From contig NZ_QRDY01000015.1 of the NCBI RefSeq assembly GCF_003386205.1, forward strand, positions 59,037-123,036: a stretch of DNA of 64,000 nucleotides, in the 5' to 3' direction. Source of the DNA: Cohnella lupini (lineage in GTDB: Bacteria; Bacillota; Bacilli; Paenibacillales; Paenibacillaceae). Shown here piece after piece: positions 35,826 to 43,696 of this stretch (positions within the stretch are counted from its first letter, which is position 1; every line of letters starts with the position of its first letter). A model generated the notes under the pieces. It was not told the origin of the DNA. It made no database searches and saw nothing but the letters and a program-made list of their open reading frames with translations. The translations under genes were made by a program, and so were the position numbers.

Positions 35826-35855
35826 TTGCTTGCGTTTTCTATCGTAAAGTATAAT
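35826..35855 (+). promoter_or_regulatory. Promoter of the WYL regulator gene
   Basis: TTGCTT (35826-35831), 18-nt spacer, TATAAT (35850-35855). Confidence 0.6.
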
Positions 35856-35857
35856 GG

Positions 35858-35872
35858 TGACAGATTCTGTCA
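35858..35872. promoter_or_regulatory. Palindromic operator at the WYL gene start site
   Basis: TGACAGATTCTGTCA, 6-bp arms around ATT, immediately after the -10 box and thus at the transcription start. The TGACA/TGTCA half-sites recur in the palindromes at 30381 and 59304, though with other spacing. Confidence 0.55.
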
Positions 35873-35908
35873 TGAACTCGAATGTTTACTCAAATAGGGG
35901 TGATACCA

Positions 35909-36853
35909 ATGCCCAAATCCAAAAGACTCATGGAACTGATGATGACCGTCAACCGGAAAAGGAGATTCAAGGTTCAGGAGCTCGCCGACGAGTTCGGCGT
36001 CTCGACGCGCACGATTCTAAGGGATTTGCAGGAGTTGAGCGAATTAGGAGTGCCTCTTTACTCCGAAGTGGGTCCGCACGGGGGCTATCAGGTAGTCAGG
36101 GAGAGGGTGTTGCCGCCGATTGCTTTCACGGAGGAAGAGGCGGTGGCGATGTTTTTTGCCGTACATGCCCTTCGCCACTACTCCTCGCTACCGTTCGAAG
36201 CGGAATCCGCTTCGGCGCTGAACAAGTTCTACCTCCATATGCCGGGGGATGTCAGGGACCGGATAGACGGGATGAAGAATCGGGTCGACTTCATTACGCC
36301 GACAAGGCGGGGAGATGCTCCTTGCTTGGCTATCCTTCTCGACGCGGCCGTCCATCGGAAGGTGCTCTCCGTCGAATACGAGTCGACGGAGGAAGGGACG
36401 AGTAGCCGCCGGATTCAGCCGGTTTGCATTTACGCGAACAACGGCTTGTGGTATTGCACGGCTTATTGCTTTCTTCGCGAAGGCTACCGCGTGTTCCGCT
36501 GCGATCGGATCCGCGAGGCGGAGTTCGACGTATCCGGAACGGAGCCGCTCGATCTTGGCGACGTCAATCTCAGTCGGCGGGAAGTCGCGGAGCCGAGGGA
36601 GCCCGTCCGCCTTCGCGCGGAGCTCAGTCCGTCCGGCGTCCAACGCTGCGAAGTCGAGCTGTGGCTTGCTCGCATGCTTCAAGTGCGCGAAGACGGGAGC
36701 GGTGCGATCGATACGGACGTTTCGCGCGCGGACATCCCTTTTTACGCGGAGTTCTTCATCGGGCTGGGGAACGAGGCAGTGTTGGAGGAACCGGAGGAGT
36801 TGAAGGATTCGATCCGAAGGAGGCTCTCCGAGTTGTTGGCGCGATATCAGTGA
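35909..36853 (+). CDS. WYL-domain helix-turn-helix regulator
   Basis: About 314 residues. N-terminal HTH_11/DeoR-type winged helix (KSKRLMELMMTVNRKRRFKV, QELADEFGVSTRTILRDLQ), WYL domain in the middle (about 150-220, RRIQPVCIYANNGLWYCTAY) and WCX-like C-terminal extension. WYL domains bind nucleic acid or small ligands and regulate stress genes. ATG 35909 is preferred over GTG/ATG further up because AGGGGTGAT lies 5-6 nt upstream. Probably autorepressed through the palindrome at 35858 and controlling the divergent MFS gene. Its terminator has been split by the IS element. Confidence 0.91.
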   Translation: MPKSKRLMELMMTVNRKRRFKVQELADEFGVSTRTILRDLQELSELGVPLYSEVGPHGGYQVVRERVLPPIAFTEEEAVAMFFAVHALRHYSSLPFEAESASALNKFYLHMPGDVRDRIDGMKNRVDFITPTRRGDAPCLAILLDAAVHRKVLSVEYESTEEGTSSRRIQPVCIYANNGLWYCTAYCFLREGYRVFRCDRIREAEFDVSGTEPLDLGDVNLSRREVAEPREPVRLRAELSPSGVQRCEVELWLARMLQVREDGSGAIDTDVSRADIPFYAEFFIGLGNEAVLEEPEELKDSIRRRLSELLARYQ

Positions 36854-36854
36854 A

Positions 36855-36872
36855 AGCCCCCTCGCAACCTCG
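36855..36872 (+). terminator. Left half of the WYL-gene terminator, interrupted by the IS
   Basis: AAGCCCCCT and loop sequence ending CAACCTCG; the matching AGGGGGTTTT arm is now at 38568-38577. Removing the IS and one CAACCTCG copy restores a CCCCCT/AGGGGG hairpin followed by T residues. Confidence 0.7.
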
Positions 36873-36900
36873 GAGGCCACTGAAAAAGTGCCCTTAAGAG

Positions 36901-36948
36901 AAAAGGTACAGCAAACCTCAATTTACTGAGGGAGGCTTTACCTTTTTC
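36901..36948 (+). terminator. Hairpin at the left end of the IS, blocking incoming transcription
   Basis: AAAAGGTA (36901-36908) pairs with TACCTTTT (36939-36946) and inner CCTCA/TGAGG; T-run at the 3' arm. Such hairpins upstream of transposase genes limit read-through from outside. Confidence 0.65.
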
Positions 36949-36986
36949 TTGTATAATTAGGTTATTAACCTAAGCAGGTGAGAACC

Positions 36987-38438
36987 TTGATCCAACAACA
37001 ACAAACCTTGAAGTTAAGTCCCTATATAGATCTCTACAACATCATCATTCCAAAAGACAACACGCTACGCCAAATCAACGATTTGGTCGACTTCTCGTTC
37101 ATCTATGAGGAGCTAAAAGCGCGTTACTGCCTGGATAACGGTCGTAACGCGATTGACCCTATTCGCATGTTTAAGTACTTGCTTCTAAAAGCAATCTTTG
37201 AGCTGTCGGATGTAGATATTGTCGAGCGCTCCCGGTATGACATGTCGTTTAAGTATTTTCTTGATATGGCGCCGGAAGACGATGTAATCGACGCGAGTTC
37301 TTTAACGAAATTCCGGAAGTTACGTCTTAAGGATATGAACCTGCTTGATATGTTAATTGGCAAAACCGTAGAAATTGCGCTTGAGAAAGGCATTATTACG
37401 AGCAAATCAATCATCGTCGACGCCACACATACTAAAGCTCGCTATAACCAGAAAACACCTCGCGAGGTGTTGCTGGAACGCTCGCTTAAGCTAAGAAAAG
37501 CCGTGTATATGGCTGACGAATCCTTAAAGGCCAAGATGCCTGCCAAAAATACAAACGACGTGCTCGAGGATGAAATCGTCTACTGCGAGAAGCTCATCGC
37601 CGTACTCGAGGCCCAAAGCGGCGTTTGCCAACTCCCGAAAATTGAAGAGCCGCTCAACTTCTTGAAAGAAGCCGTCGAAGACGACCTGGAGCAGCTAAAA
37701 ATCTCGAAAGATCCGGATGCTCGGGTAGGCCACAAGAGCGCGGATTCTTCATTTTTCGGGTACAAAACCCACATTGCCATGACCGAAGAACGGATTATTA
37801 CTGCAGCGGTAGTGACGACCGGAGAAAAGAACGACGGTAAGCAACTACAGACGCTAATTGAGAAAAGCAAAGCGACTGGACTTGAAGTGACTACGGTAAT
37901 TGGAGATACCGCGTATTCGGAAAAAGATAATATCATATACACCAATAGCAAAGAAATTGAACTCATTTCTAAACTCAACCCCCTTATTACTCAAGGCGGA
38001 CGAAGGAAAGAAGACGAATTCCAATTTAATAAAGACGCAGGAATGTACGTGTGTAAGGCTGGCCATATGGCCATTCGAAAAGCAAAGCAAGGAAGAAAAA
38101 ACGAAGGTGGAAAAAACAAACGAACGATCTATTACTTTGATACAGAAAAATGCAAGGTATGCCCGATCAAGGCGGGATGCTATAACGACGGCGCCAGTAA
38201 AACTTACTCTGTGACAATAAAGTCGAACGAGCACTCGGGACAGGCTGAGTTTCAAGAAAGCGAGTACTTCAAAGTAAAGGCAAAGGAACGCTATAAAATC
38301 GAAGCGAAGAACAGTGAATTAAAACACCGACACGGGTATGATGTAGCGTCATCCTCGGGTTTATTAGGGATGCAATTACAAGGTGCAATGGCAATATTCG
38401 CTGTAAATCTAAAAAGGATCTTGAAGTTGGCGGACTAA
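36987..38438 (+). CDS. IS1182-family transposase
   Basis: About 483 residues, DDE recombinase. The N-terminal DUF772-type domain (LVDFSFIYEELKARY, IDPIRMFKYLLLKAIFELSD) is followed by catalytic Asp about 145 in IIVDATHTKARYN, second Asp in VIGDTAYSEKDN, and Glu near the C-terminus in RYKIEAKNSELKHRHGYD. A cysteine pair (KCKVCPIKAGC) lies before the last block. TTG 36987 (MIQQQQTLKLSPY) is the family start, with AGGTG 6 nt upstream; GTG 36978 overlaps that site. No frameshift or stop. Confidence 0.95.
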   Translation: MIQQQQTLKLSPYIDLYNIIIPKDNTLRQINDLVDFSFIYEELKARYCLDNGRNAIDPIRMFKYLLLKAIFELSDVDIVERSRYDMSFKYFLDMAPEDDVIDASSLTKFRKLRLKDMNLLDMLIGKTVEIALEKGIITSKSIIVDATHTKARYNQKTPREVLLERSLKLRKAVYMADESLKAKMPAKNTNDVLEDEIVYCEKLIAVLEAQSGVCQLPKIEEPLNFLKEAVEDDLEQLKISKDPDARVGHKSADSSFFGYKTHIAMTEERIITAAVVTTGEKNDGKQLQTLIEKSKATGLEVTTVIGDTAYSEKDNIIYTNSKEIELISKLNPLITQGGRRKEDEFQFNKDAGMYVCKAGHMAIRKAKQGRKNEGGKNKRTIYYFDTEKCKVCPIKAGCYNDGASKTYSVTIKSNEHSGQAEFQESEYFKVKAKERYKIEAKNSELKHRHGYDVASSSGLLGMQLQGAMAIFAVNLKRILKLAD

Positions 38439-38460
38439 GCAAATAAGCAATTCCACCATA

Positions 38461-38504
38461 AAAAGGCGACACCAGTCCGGAAATTCGGAGTAGGTGTCGC
38501 TTTT
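38461..38504 (+). terminator. Transposase terminator inside the IS
   Basis: AAAAGGCGACACC (38461-38473) pairs with GGTGTCGCTTTT (38493-38504) with one bulge; T-run follows. Confidence 0.75.
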
Positions 38505-38668
38505 CTTTAGCTAATCGCTCATTTTCAAATGAAAAAGCTAAGTTCTTCAGTGGCCCCCAACCTCGCAAGGGGGTTTTCGCCGTACGCGGAATCATAACAT
38601 CGCCAATGACTCGGTCGCATTATCGTTATATACTGGAAGGACTACCATAACGATTAGGGGGAGAGACT

Positions 38669-39493
38669 TTGTCGGTCGGAATATTAGCGCACTTGCTTGG
38701 CGGGCTGCCTTACAGGCAATTGGCGGAGAAGGTTGCCGCATGCGATTTTCCCTATGTGCAGCTTGCTCTGTCCAAGGCGATCGCGGACGTCGATTTCTCG
38801 TTGGGTAAAATGAGTCCGGGATTGGCCAACGAAGTGGGCGGAGCATTCGCGGACAATCGCGTCAAGATCGCCGTACTTGGCTGTTACGCAAGCTTGATCG
38901 AGCTGGACGACGAGAGCTACCGTTACAATGTGAATCGGTTCAAAGAGCATCTGCGTCACGCGCGGCATTTCGGCGCGCCGATTGTCGCTACCGAGGTTGG
39001 CGTGCCTACGGATCTAGCTCGACTCCCGCAGCATTGGGAACGGCTGAATCAAGCGCTTGAAGAATTGGTTGAAGAAGCGGAACGATGGGGAGTCACGATC
39101 GGACTGGAAGCGGCGCAAGGACATTTGATCGAATCGACTGACGCGTTGGCGGCGACGCTGGATCGTTTTCCGTCCTCCTGCATGGGCGTCGTGCTCGATC
39201 CGTGCAACCTAATGAATTCGAACAACTTCGATCATCAGGACGAAATCATGGAGACGGCTTTCCGATTGCTCGGACCGCGCATCGTAAGCGCGCATGCCAA
39301 GGACATGAAGCGAGGGGAGAACGGAGAGGTTACGGGTACGGCGGCCGGGCTCGGCGAACTCCATTATTCGCTATTCTGGAAACGGCTGGAGCTGTACAAG
39401 CCTCGCGGATTCGTAACGCTTGAAGACGTAAGCGAGACGCAGTTGGCTTCGGCGTCCCGTTTTGTTCGCGAAGGAAGAGAAGCCGCACGTTGA
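38669..39493 (+). CDS. Sugar phosphate isomerase/epimerase-like TIM-barrel protein
   Basis: 274 residues of the xylose-isomerase-like AP endonuclease-2 fold. Metal ligands typical of the family are seen in GLEAAQGH (Glu), VVLDPCNLM (Asp), IVSAHAKDM (His) and TLEDVSE (Glu). It probably isomerises or epimerises a keto-sugar or inositol derivative; substrate unknown. TTG 38669 is used, with AGGGGGAG 5 nt upstream. Single gene, followed by a hairpin. Confidence 0.9.
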   Translation: MSVGILAHLLGGLPYRQLAEKVAACDFPYVQLALSKAIADVDFSLGKMSPGLANEVGGAFADNRVKIAVLGCYASLIELDDESYRYNVNRFKEHLRHARHFGAPIVATEVGVPTDLARLPQHWERLNQALEELVEEAERWGVTIGLEAAQGHLIESTDALAATLDRFPSSCMGVVLDPCNLMNSNNFDHQDEIMETAFRLLGPRIVSAHAKDMKRGENGEVTGTAAGLGELHYSLFWKRLELYKPRGFVTLEDVSETQLASASRFVREGREAAR

Positions 39494-39507
39494 GGGAAGG
39501 AAGCATA

Positions 39508-39540
39508 AAGAGAGCGTTGACCATCGGGTTAGCGCTCTTT
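39508..39540 (+). terminator. Probable terminator of the sugar isomerase gene
   Basis: AGAGCG (39511-39516) with CGCTCT (39533-39538), extended inward and outward by A-T and G-U pairs; T-rich 3' side (CTTTCATTTT). Confidence 0.6.
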
Positions 39541-39572
39541 CATTTTGAATAAAGTTATTCAAAATGAATAAC
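39541..39572. promoter_or_regulatory. Overlapping palindromes upstream of the hexapeptide acetyltransferase gene
   Basis: CATTTTGAATAA (39541-39552) and TTATTCAAAATG (39555-39566) are perfect 12-bp arms; GTTATTC/GAATAAC (39554-39560/39566-39572) forms a second palindrome sharing the centre sequence. Together they look like tandem operator half-sites GAATAA. Confidence 0.5.
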
Positions 39573-39646
39573 TTTTGCAAATAATCAAGAATAATCTCTG
39601 CTATAGTATTCATTAAGCACACTATTCGGGAGGAGAAGATGTTGAT

Positions 39647-40177
39647 ATGGGTTATAAGGGAGTATTGTACAAGCTTAGAGGGCTCTATAAATTCGGGGAT
39701 ATGTCTTCGAAGTTAAGAGGTAAAGTGTTCGTCAATAAGCTGGGACGAATTCGAGTCGGAAAGAATTTATCCATTGTCGGCCACCCTTGGGCGGTTCAAA
39801 TTACGAGTACCAAGGGCGCGAATTTGATTTTCGGAGACCACGTGTACATTAATGCGGGAGTGGGAATCGCGGCGAGCAAAGAAATCGTTATCGGCGACAA
39901 CGTGAAGATCGGTCCGAGAACGAGTATTTTCGATAGTAACTATCACCGAATGGATTCCGCGGATAAGGGCGAGCTCAGCAAAAAAGTGACCATCGGAAAC
40001 AACGTGTGGATCGGAGCGGATTGCACCATTCTTCCGGGCGTGACCATCGGCGATAATTCCGTTATCGCGGCCAAGAGCACCGTGAACAAGGATATCCCCG
40101 GCAACGTATTGGCCGGGGGAACTCCCGCTAAGCCGATTCGGGAACTGACTATCGAGAATGGATGGGTTAGAGAATAA
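39647..40177 (+). CDS. Left-handed beta-helix acetyltransferase
   Basis: 176 residues with hexapeptide repeats (IRVGKNLSIVG, IVIGDNVKIGPRTSIFDS, VTIGNNVWIGADCTILPGVT, IGDNSVIAAKSTV) and the catalytic His in SNYHRMD. Ends with GNVLAGGTPAKPIREL, usual for sugar O-acetyltransferases of the maltose/galactoside or polysaccharide type. Acceptor unknown; wall or capsule sugar likely. GGAGGAG lies about 10 nt before ATG 39647. The palindromes at 39541 suggest specific regulation. Confidence 0.92.
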   Translation: MGYKGVLYKLRGLYKFGDMSSKLRGKVFVNKLGRIRVGKNLSIVGHPWAVQITSTKGANLIFGDHVYINAGVGIAASKEIVIGDNVKIGPRTSIFDSNYHRMDSADKGELSKKVTIGNNVWIGADCTILPGVTIGDNSVIAAKSTVNKDIPGNVLAGGTPAKPIRELTIENGWVRE

Positions 40178-40201
40178 TAGAAACGATTGCTGCTAAAATT
40201 T

Positions 40202-40231
40202 CAGGGCATCCTCGCGAGCGAGGATGCCCTG
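40202..40231. terminator. Bidirectional terminator
   Basis: CAGGGCATCCTCGC (40202-40215) pairs with GCGAGGATGCCCTG (40218-40231); T-rich on the plus strand (TTTGCTT) and on the minus strand (AAATTTT). Lies between convergent genes. Confidence 0.8.
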
Positions 40232-40236
40232 TTTGC

Positions 40237-40803
40237 TTAGAAATCATATTCGGCGTCTTTTGCCGCCCGAATGCCGGCAAAGGCATCGACATAGCGCACC
40301 GTATCTTCAACCAAACGCTCTAAGCGGAATAGAACGTCGTCGTTTACGATTTCTTTCCGATGGAAATCCTTTTCCTCTATGAAGACGTAGAGGGGTACGA
40401 TATGCGCCTTCATATAAGCCAAAATCGGTTTTAACTGCTGTTCCGCCATTAGATAATGCTTCGGCGTGCCCGCCGTTACCAGAATGCTCACCACTTTGTC
40501 CCGGAATGCGTCGACCGGCAATAAATCGAATATGTTCTTGAGCGTTGCCGGAATGGACGCTTGGAACGTCGGCGTTCCGATAATGATGGCATCCGCTGCC
40601 ATAATCGCTTCGGTTACCGTCTTAGTGTCGCCTTCATAGTCCGAATAGTTGCGACCGTCGCTGAAAACCAACTCGTAGTCCGCTAGATCGAGCAATTCAA
40701 TCTCCGCGTCCGGATATTTTTTACGTGCCAGTTCAAGAGTATAAGTCATTGCCGTTCTTGTTTTGGAACCTACGATAGAGCCGGATATTCCTATGATTTT
40801 CAT
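40237..40803 (-). CDS. NADPH-dependent FMN reductase
   Basis: About 188 residues, flavodoxin-like fold: phosphate-binding GISGSIVGSKTR at the N-terminus and GTPTFQASIPATLKNIFDLL in the middle. Supplies reduced flavin or reduces quinones. ATG 40803 has AAGGAG 8 nt upstream, inside the end of the LLM gene, and starts 5 nt after that stop codon. Third gene of the MarR-LLM-reductase operon, so it probably feeds FMNH2 to the LLM monooxygenase. Confidence 0.92.
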   Translation of the reverse strand: MKIIGISGSIVGSKTRTAMTYTLELARKKYPDAEIELLDLADYELVFSDGRNYSDYEGDTKTVTEAIMAADAIIIGTPTFQASIPATLKNIFDLLPVDAFRDKVVSILVTAGTPKHYLMAEQQLKPILAYMKAHIVPLYVFIEEKDFHRKEIVNDDVLFRLERLVEDTVRYVDAFAGIRAAKDAEYDF

Positions 40804-40808
40804 CTCGA

Positions 40809-41873
40809 TCACTCCTTATGGTTTGCCGTATGTTTCTTGACGGCCGGCATAATTTCCGTGGCGATCAGCTCGATGTTTCTCGCGATCTTATCGAACGGTA
40901 CGCCGCCGAAATCGAGCTGCGCGAAGAAGCGCTGATGGCCGAACAATTCGTGCTGGTAAAGAATTTTCTCGATAATTTGCTGCGGGCTGCCGACCATTAA
41001 CGCATCGCGTGGATCCGGGGATTGCGCGAATTGCTGCTTGGGATAACCTGTCCCCCGTATCGCCTGGAAACCGGAGTTCAGATGCGGATAGAGCTCGCGC
41101 TGCGCATCCTGAGAGTTGGTAGCCGTATAAAATAGACCCGTCGTCGTTACCGGTAAGGTTGCCGGATCGAAACCGTTTCTGGCGGCAGTCTCGCGATACG
41201 AATCGATCGTGGCCTTAAAGTTGATCGAAGGACCGCCAAGCATCGCCACCATGATCGGTACGCCGGCATATCCGGACTTGATCGCGCTAGCGGGCGTGCC
41301 GCCGACCGCGCGCCAAATCGGAAGGCGACCGTGTATGGGCTGAGGCAAAATAGACGCGCGGTTCAACGGTGCGCGAAACTGGCCTTTCCAGGTTATCGTA
41401 GCCTCGTTATTCAGCTTGAGGAGAAGCTCCATTTTCTCTTCGAATAATTCCTCGTAATCATTCACATCATAGCCAAGCAAGTTATACGCCCCTACTCGTG
41501 AGCCTCGCCCGGCGACGATTTCCGCGCGGCCTTTCGAGATTAAATCGAGCGTAACGAAATCCTCGAATACGCGAACGGGATCGGACGTGCTCAGCACCGT
41601 TGAGGAGCTGGCGACTTTAATGTTCTTCGTGGCTTGGGCAATCGCGCCAAGAAGGACCGTATGAGCTTGCGTCGTAAAATGAGGTTGGTGACTTTCTCCG
41701 ACGGCGAATACGTCGAGCCCGCCTTCGTCTGCCAGCTTGCTTGCCTCGATAAATTCCTGAATGCGTTGCTCGGCGTTAATCATCGAGCCGGTATGCGGAT
41801 TCGGCATATGATCCCCGATTGAATATAAGCCGAATTCGATTCCTTTGTCGGTATCCATACGATACTGCTTCAT
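40809..41873 (-). CDS. LLM-class flavin-dependent oxidoreductase
   Basis: 354 residues of the bacterial luciferase-like monooxygenase fold (VFAVGESHQPHFTTQ, SSSTVLSTSDPVRVFEDF, SKGRAEIVAGRGSR, LPIWRAVGGTPASAIKSG). Uses reduced FMN and O2. Middle gene of the MarR operon, with the FMN reductase immediately downstream as the likely partner. AGGAGTGA lies about 9 nt before the ATG. The paralogue at 49396 shares the same motif order. Substrate unknown; possibly an aromatic or organosulfur compound. Confidence 0.93.
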   Translation of the reverse strand: MKQYRMDTDKGIEFGLYSIGDHMPNPHTGSMINAEQRIQEFIEASKLADEGGLDVFAVGESHQPHFTTQAHTVLLGAIAQATKNIKVASSSTVLSTSDPVRVFEDFVTLDLISKGRAEIVAGRGSRVGAYNLLGYDVNDYEELFEEKMELLLKLNNEATITWKGQFRAPLNRASILPQPIHGRLPIWRAVGGTPASAIKSGYAGVPIMVAMLGGPSINFKATIDSYRETAARNGFDPATLPVTTTGLFYTATNSQDAQRELYPHLNSGFQAIRGTGYPKQQFAQSPDPRDALMVGSPQQIIEKILYQHELFGHQRFFAQLDFGGVPFDKIARNIELIATEIMPAVKKHTANHKE

Positions 41874-41899
41874 GATGTAATCACTCCTTATTTTGTATA

Positions 41900-41915
41900 A
41901 CTTGATTAGTCAACT
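41900..41915. promoter_or_regulatory. Imperfect palindrome between marR-like and LLM genes
   Basis: ACTTGATTAGTCAACT contains TTGA-N4-TCAA. MarR proteins bind such short palindromes; here it would act inside the operon, so its role is uncertain. Confidence 0.35.
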
Positions 41916-41930
41916 GATGGATAAAAAAAT

Positions 41931-42377
41931 TTACTCGAGCGGTATTTCTTTCTTCAGGCTGTGCCTATGAACGCGCGACAACAAATCGTGCAGCGTTTTC
42001 TGTTCTTCCTCATTTAAAGCCTCTTCGAAAAACGAAGATTGAAATGCTTCTTGCGCAGGGTACGCGCGCTCTAATATGGACTCGGCTTTCGCCGTAAGGC
42101 TAATCGTTTTCGTTTTCCAGTCTTGTTTGCGGACAATGTAGCCTTCCTTCTCGAGACGTACGAGCATTCGCGAAATACCGCCTTGCGTCACCGTGACCTT
42201 ATCGGCTAACTCCATTTGGGAAAGAGGCCCGTATATGCGAATTTGCATGAGTACGTCGAACTGCGCGGACGTGAGGTCGAAGCGCTTCAGAAAAACGTTC
42301 GAGAGTTGGTTACTTTGGCTCGTAAAACGCGATAAACGTACCCAAATCATTGATCCTAATCGATTATTTGCACGCAT
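41931..42377 (-). CDS. MarR-family transcriptional regulator
   Basis: 148 residues with the winged helix ([49 protein letters not shown]) flanked by dimerisation helices. First gene of an operon with the LLM oxidoreductase and FMN reductase, the usual arrangement of a repressor with its detoxification targets. AGGAGGG lies 8 nt before ATG 42377. No cysteine-based redox switch is evident: the protein has no Cys. Confidence 0.92.
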   Translation of the reverse strand: MRANNRLGSMIWVRLSRFTSQSNQLSNVFLKRFDLTSAQFDVLMQIRIYGPLSQMELADKVTVTQGGISRMLVRLEKEGYIVRKQDWKTKTISLTAKAESILERAYPAQEAFQSSFFEEALNEEEQKTLHDLLSRVHRHSLKKEIPLE

Positions 42378-42481
42378 CCATGTTGCCCTCCTTTCGCTAA
42401 CCTTGTCATCACTTTACTACTCAAATGATAAAAAAGCAAGAGTTTTCGGAAAGACATATTCTATGAGCATAATATCGGGTT

Positions 42482-42511
42482 AGCAGGACATCAGACGATC
42501 AATGTCCTGCT
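42482..42511 (+). terminator. Hairpin overlapping the end of ada
   Basis: AGCAGGACAT (42482-42491) pairs with ATGTCCTGCT (42502-42511). The T-run follows on the plus strand, opposite to ada. On the minus strand the stop codon of ada lies in the loop. Confidence 0.5.
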
Positions 42512-43545
42512 TTTTCATGCTCTAATAACCAGTTTTTGCGCGTTATGCCGCCGCCGTATCCACCTAAATCTCCGTTCGAATTAATCACGCGGTGGCAGGG
42601 GATAACGATAGCTAATTGATTAGCTCCGTTGGCTTGGGCTACAGCTCGGAAAGCGGTCGGTCTTCCTAGCGAGTTGGCGACATCGAGGTAAGAGCGGGTT
42701 TCTCCGGGCGGAATTTTCATTAATTGCTCCCACACGCTTCTCTGAAAAGGAGACCCCAGCAACGAAAGAGGGGTGCGGAATACGGTCAGCGAACCTACGA
42801 AGTATTGAGTTAACTCCTGCTCGATCGATCTTATCGGTTCCGTGGTCCCGGGAATAATCGCCGATTTCGTCCTCAGGCGAAGACGTTCCACTTCGCGTTC
42901 CAGTCCCCGGCGATCCACGAATTCCAGAAGATGAATGGACTGTTCGTCACCGATGGCAATCATTGGACCGAGTCGCGTATCGATCCATGACGCTTTAAGA
43001 ATGTTCCCTGCCGTCAATAACGTAGGAGCTGCCCCCAATATTCGCGAGAAGGCATCCCTGAACCCGCTGCTCGATTCATATCCGGCTGATAATTGGCTAT
43101 CGATGACCGTATGACCCGCTCTTATATTCTTCAATGCGAGTCCCATGCGGCGTGCGCGCGCATATTCGACGAACGTCATGCCGAAACGCTTCTTGAATTG
43201 ACGGCGCGCCGTCGATTCATCGACCGAGAGGTTTTTGAAATCTTGTCCCTTCCATCGTTTCTCGGGATTGTTCTCGACGGCTTCGACGAGAAGACGCACG
43301 ATGTCGGACACCTGATTCGGATGGGATAAGGGCCGGCACCGTTGGCATGGCCGATAGGAGGCGAGAAGCGCCTGTTGCGCCGTCCCGAAAAATTCGCAAT
43401 TGATGTATTTCGGCTTCCGAGCCGGACAAGTAGGGCGGCAGAATACGCCGGTCGTCTTGACGCCTACGTAAAATATTCCTTCATATTCCGTGTTTTTCTC
43501 CAATAGAGCTTCGTAATACTTTTCGTTGAGTTTATTCATTTCCAT
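42499..43545 (-). CDS. ada: Ada: methylphosphotriester/O6-methylguanine DNA methyltransferase and activator
   Basis: About 348 residues with the full three-part Ada layout. The N-terminal zinc/methyl-acceptor domain has Cys 36, 40, 67 and 70 (VFCRPTC, RPCQRC), of which Cys36 would take the phosphotriester methyl. An AraC DNA-binding domain follows (about 95-190), then the O6-methylguanine transferase with PCHRVINSNG. Once methylated it activates the adaptive response. ATG 43545 is preferred because AAGGA sits about 9 nt upstream. Single gene. Confidence 0.94.
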   Translation of the reverse strand: MEMNKLNEKYYEALLEKNTEYEGIFYVGVKTTGVFCRPTCPARKPKYINCEFFGTAQQALLASYRPCQRCRPLSHPNQVSDIVRLLVEAVENNPEKRWKGQDFKNLSVDESTARRQFKKRFGMTFVEYARARRMGLALKNIRAGHTVIDSQLSAGYESSSGFRDAFSRILGAAPTLLTAGNILKASWIDTRLGPMIAIGDEQSIHLLEFVDRRGLEREVERLRLRTKSAIIPGTTEPIRSIEQELTQYFVGSLTVFRTPLSLLGSPFQRSVWEQLMKIPPGETRSYLDVANSLGRPTAFRAVAQANGANQLAIVIPCHRVINSNGDLGGYGGGITRKNWLLEHEKAGH

Positions 43546-43634
43546 CGGCTCACGTCCTTGCATTGAATATGACCTTATTATAGAATCTTTCGGCCATCAT
43601 CGTCGCCGAAAATCAGGCATCGATATCAACGAAG

Positions 43635-43671
43635 AGAGAAGCACCTCCATAGTCGTTGGAGGTGCTTCTCT
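43635..43671 (-). terminator. Terminator of the second aldo/keto reductase gene
   Basis: Perfect 14-bp stem AGAGAAGCACCTCC/GGAGGTGCTTCTCT (43635-43648 with 43658-43671), 9-nt loop; U/C-rich tail on the minus strand. Confidence 0.75.
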
Positions 43672-43696
43672 GTATTTACTCAGGTTAGGTTTACGA

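Larger units (their letters stand above)
36873..38557 (+). mobile_element. Complete IS1182-family insertion sequence
   Basis: 1685 bp with one transposase gene. The terminal inverted repeats read GAGGCCACTGAAAAAGT on the left and GGGGCCACTGAAGAACT on the right (14 of 17 identical). They are flanked by an 8-bp direct repeat CAACCTCG (36865-36872 and 38558-38565), read as the target duplication. The transposase is uninterrupted, so the element may be active. It is visibly more A/T-rich than its surroundings. Confidence 0.88.
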
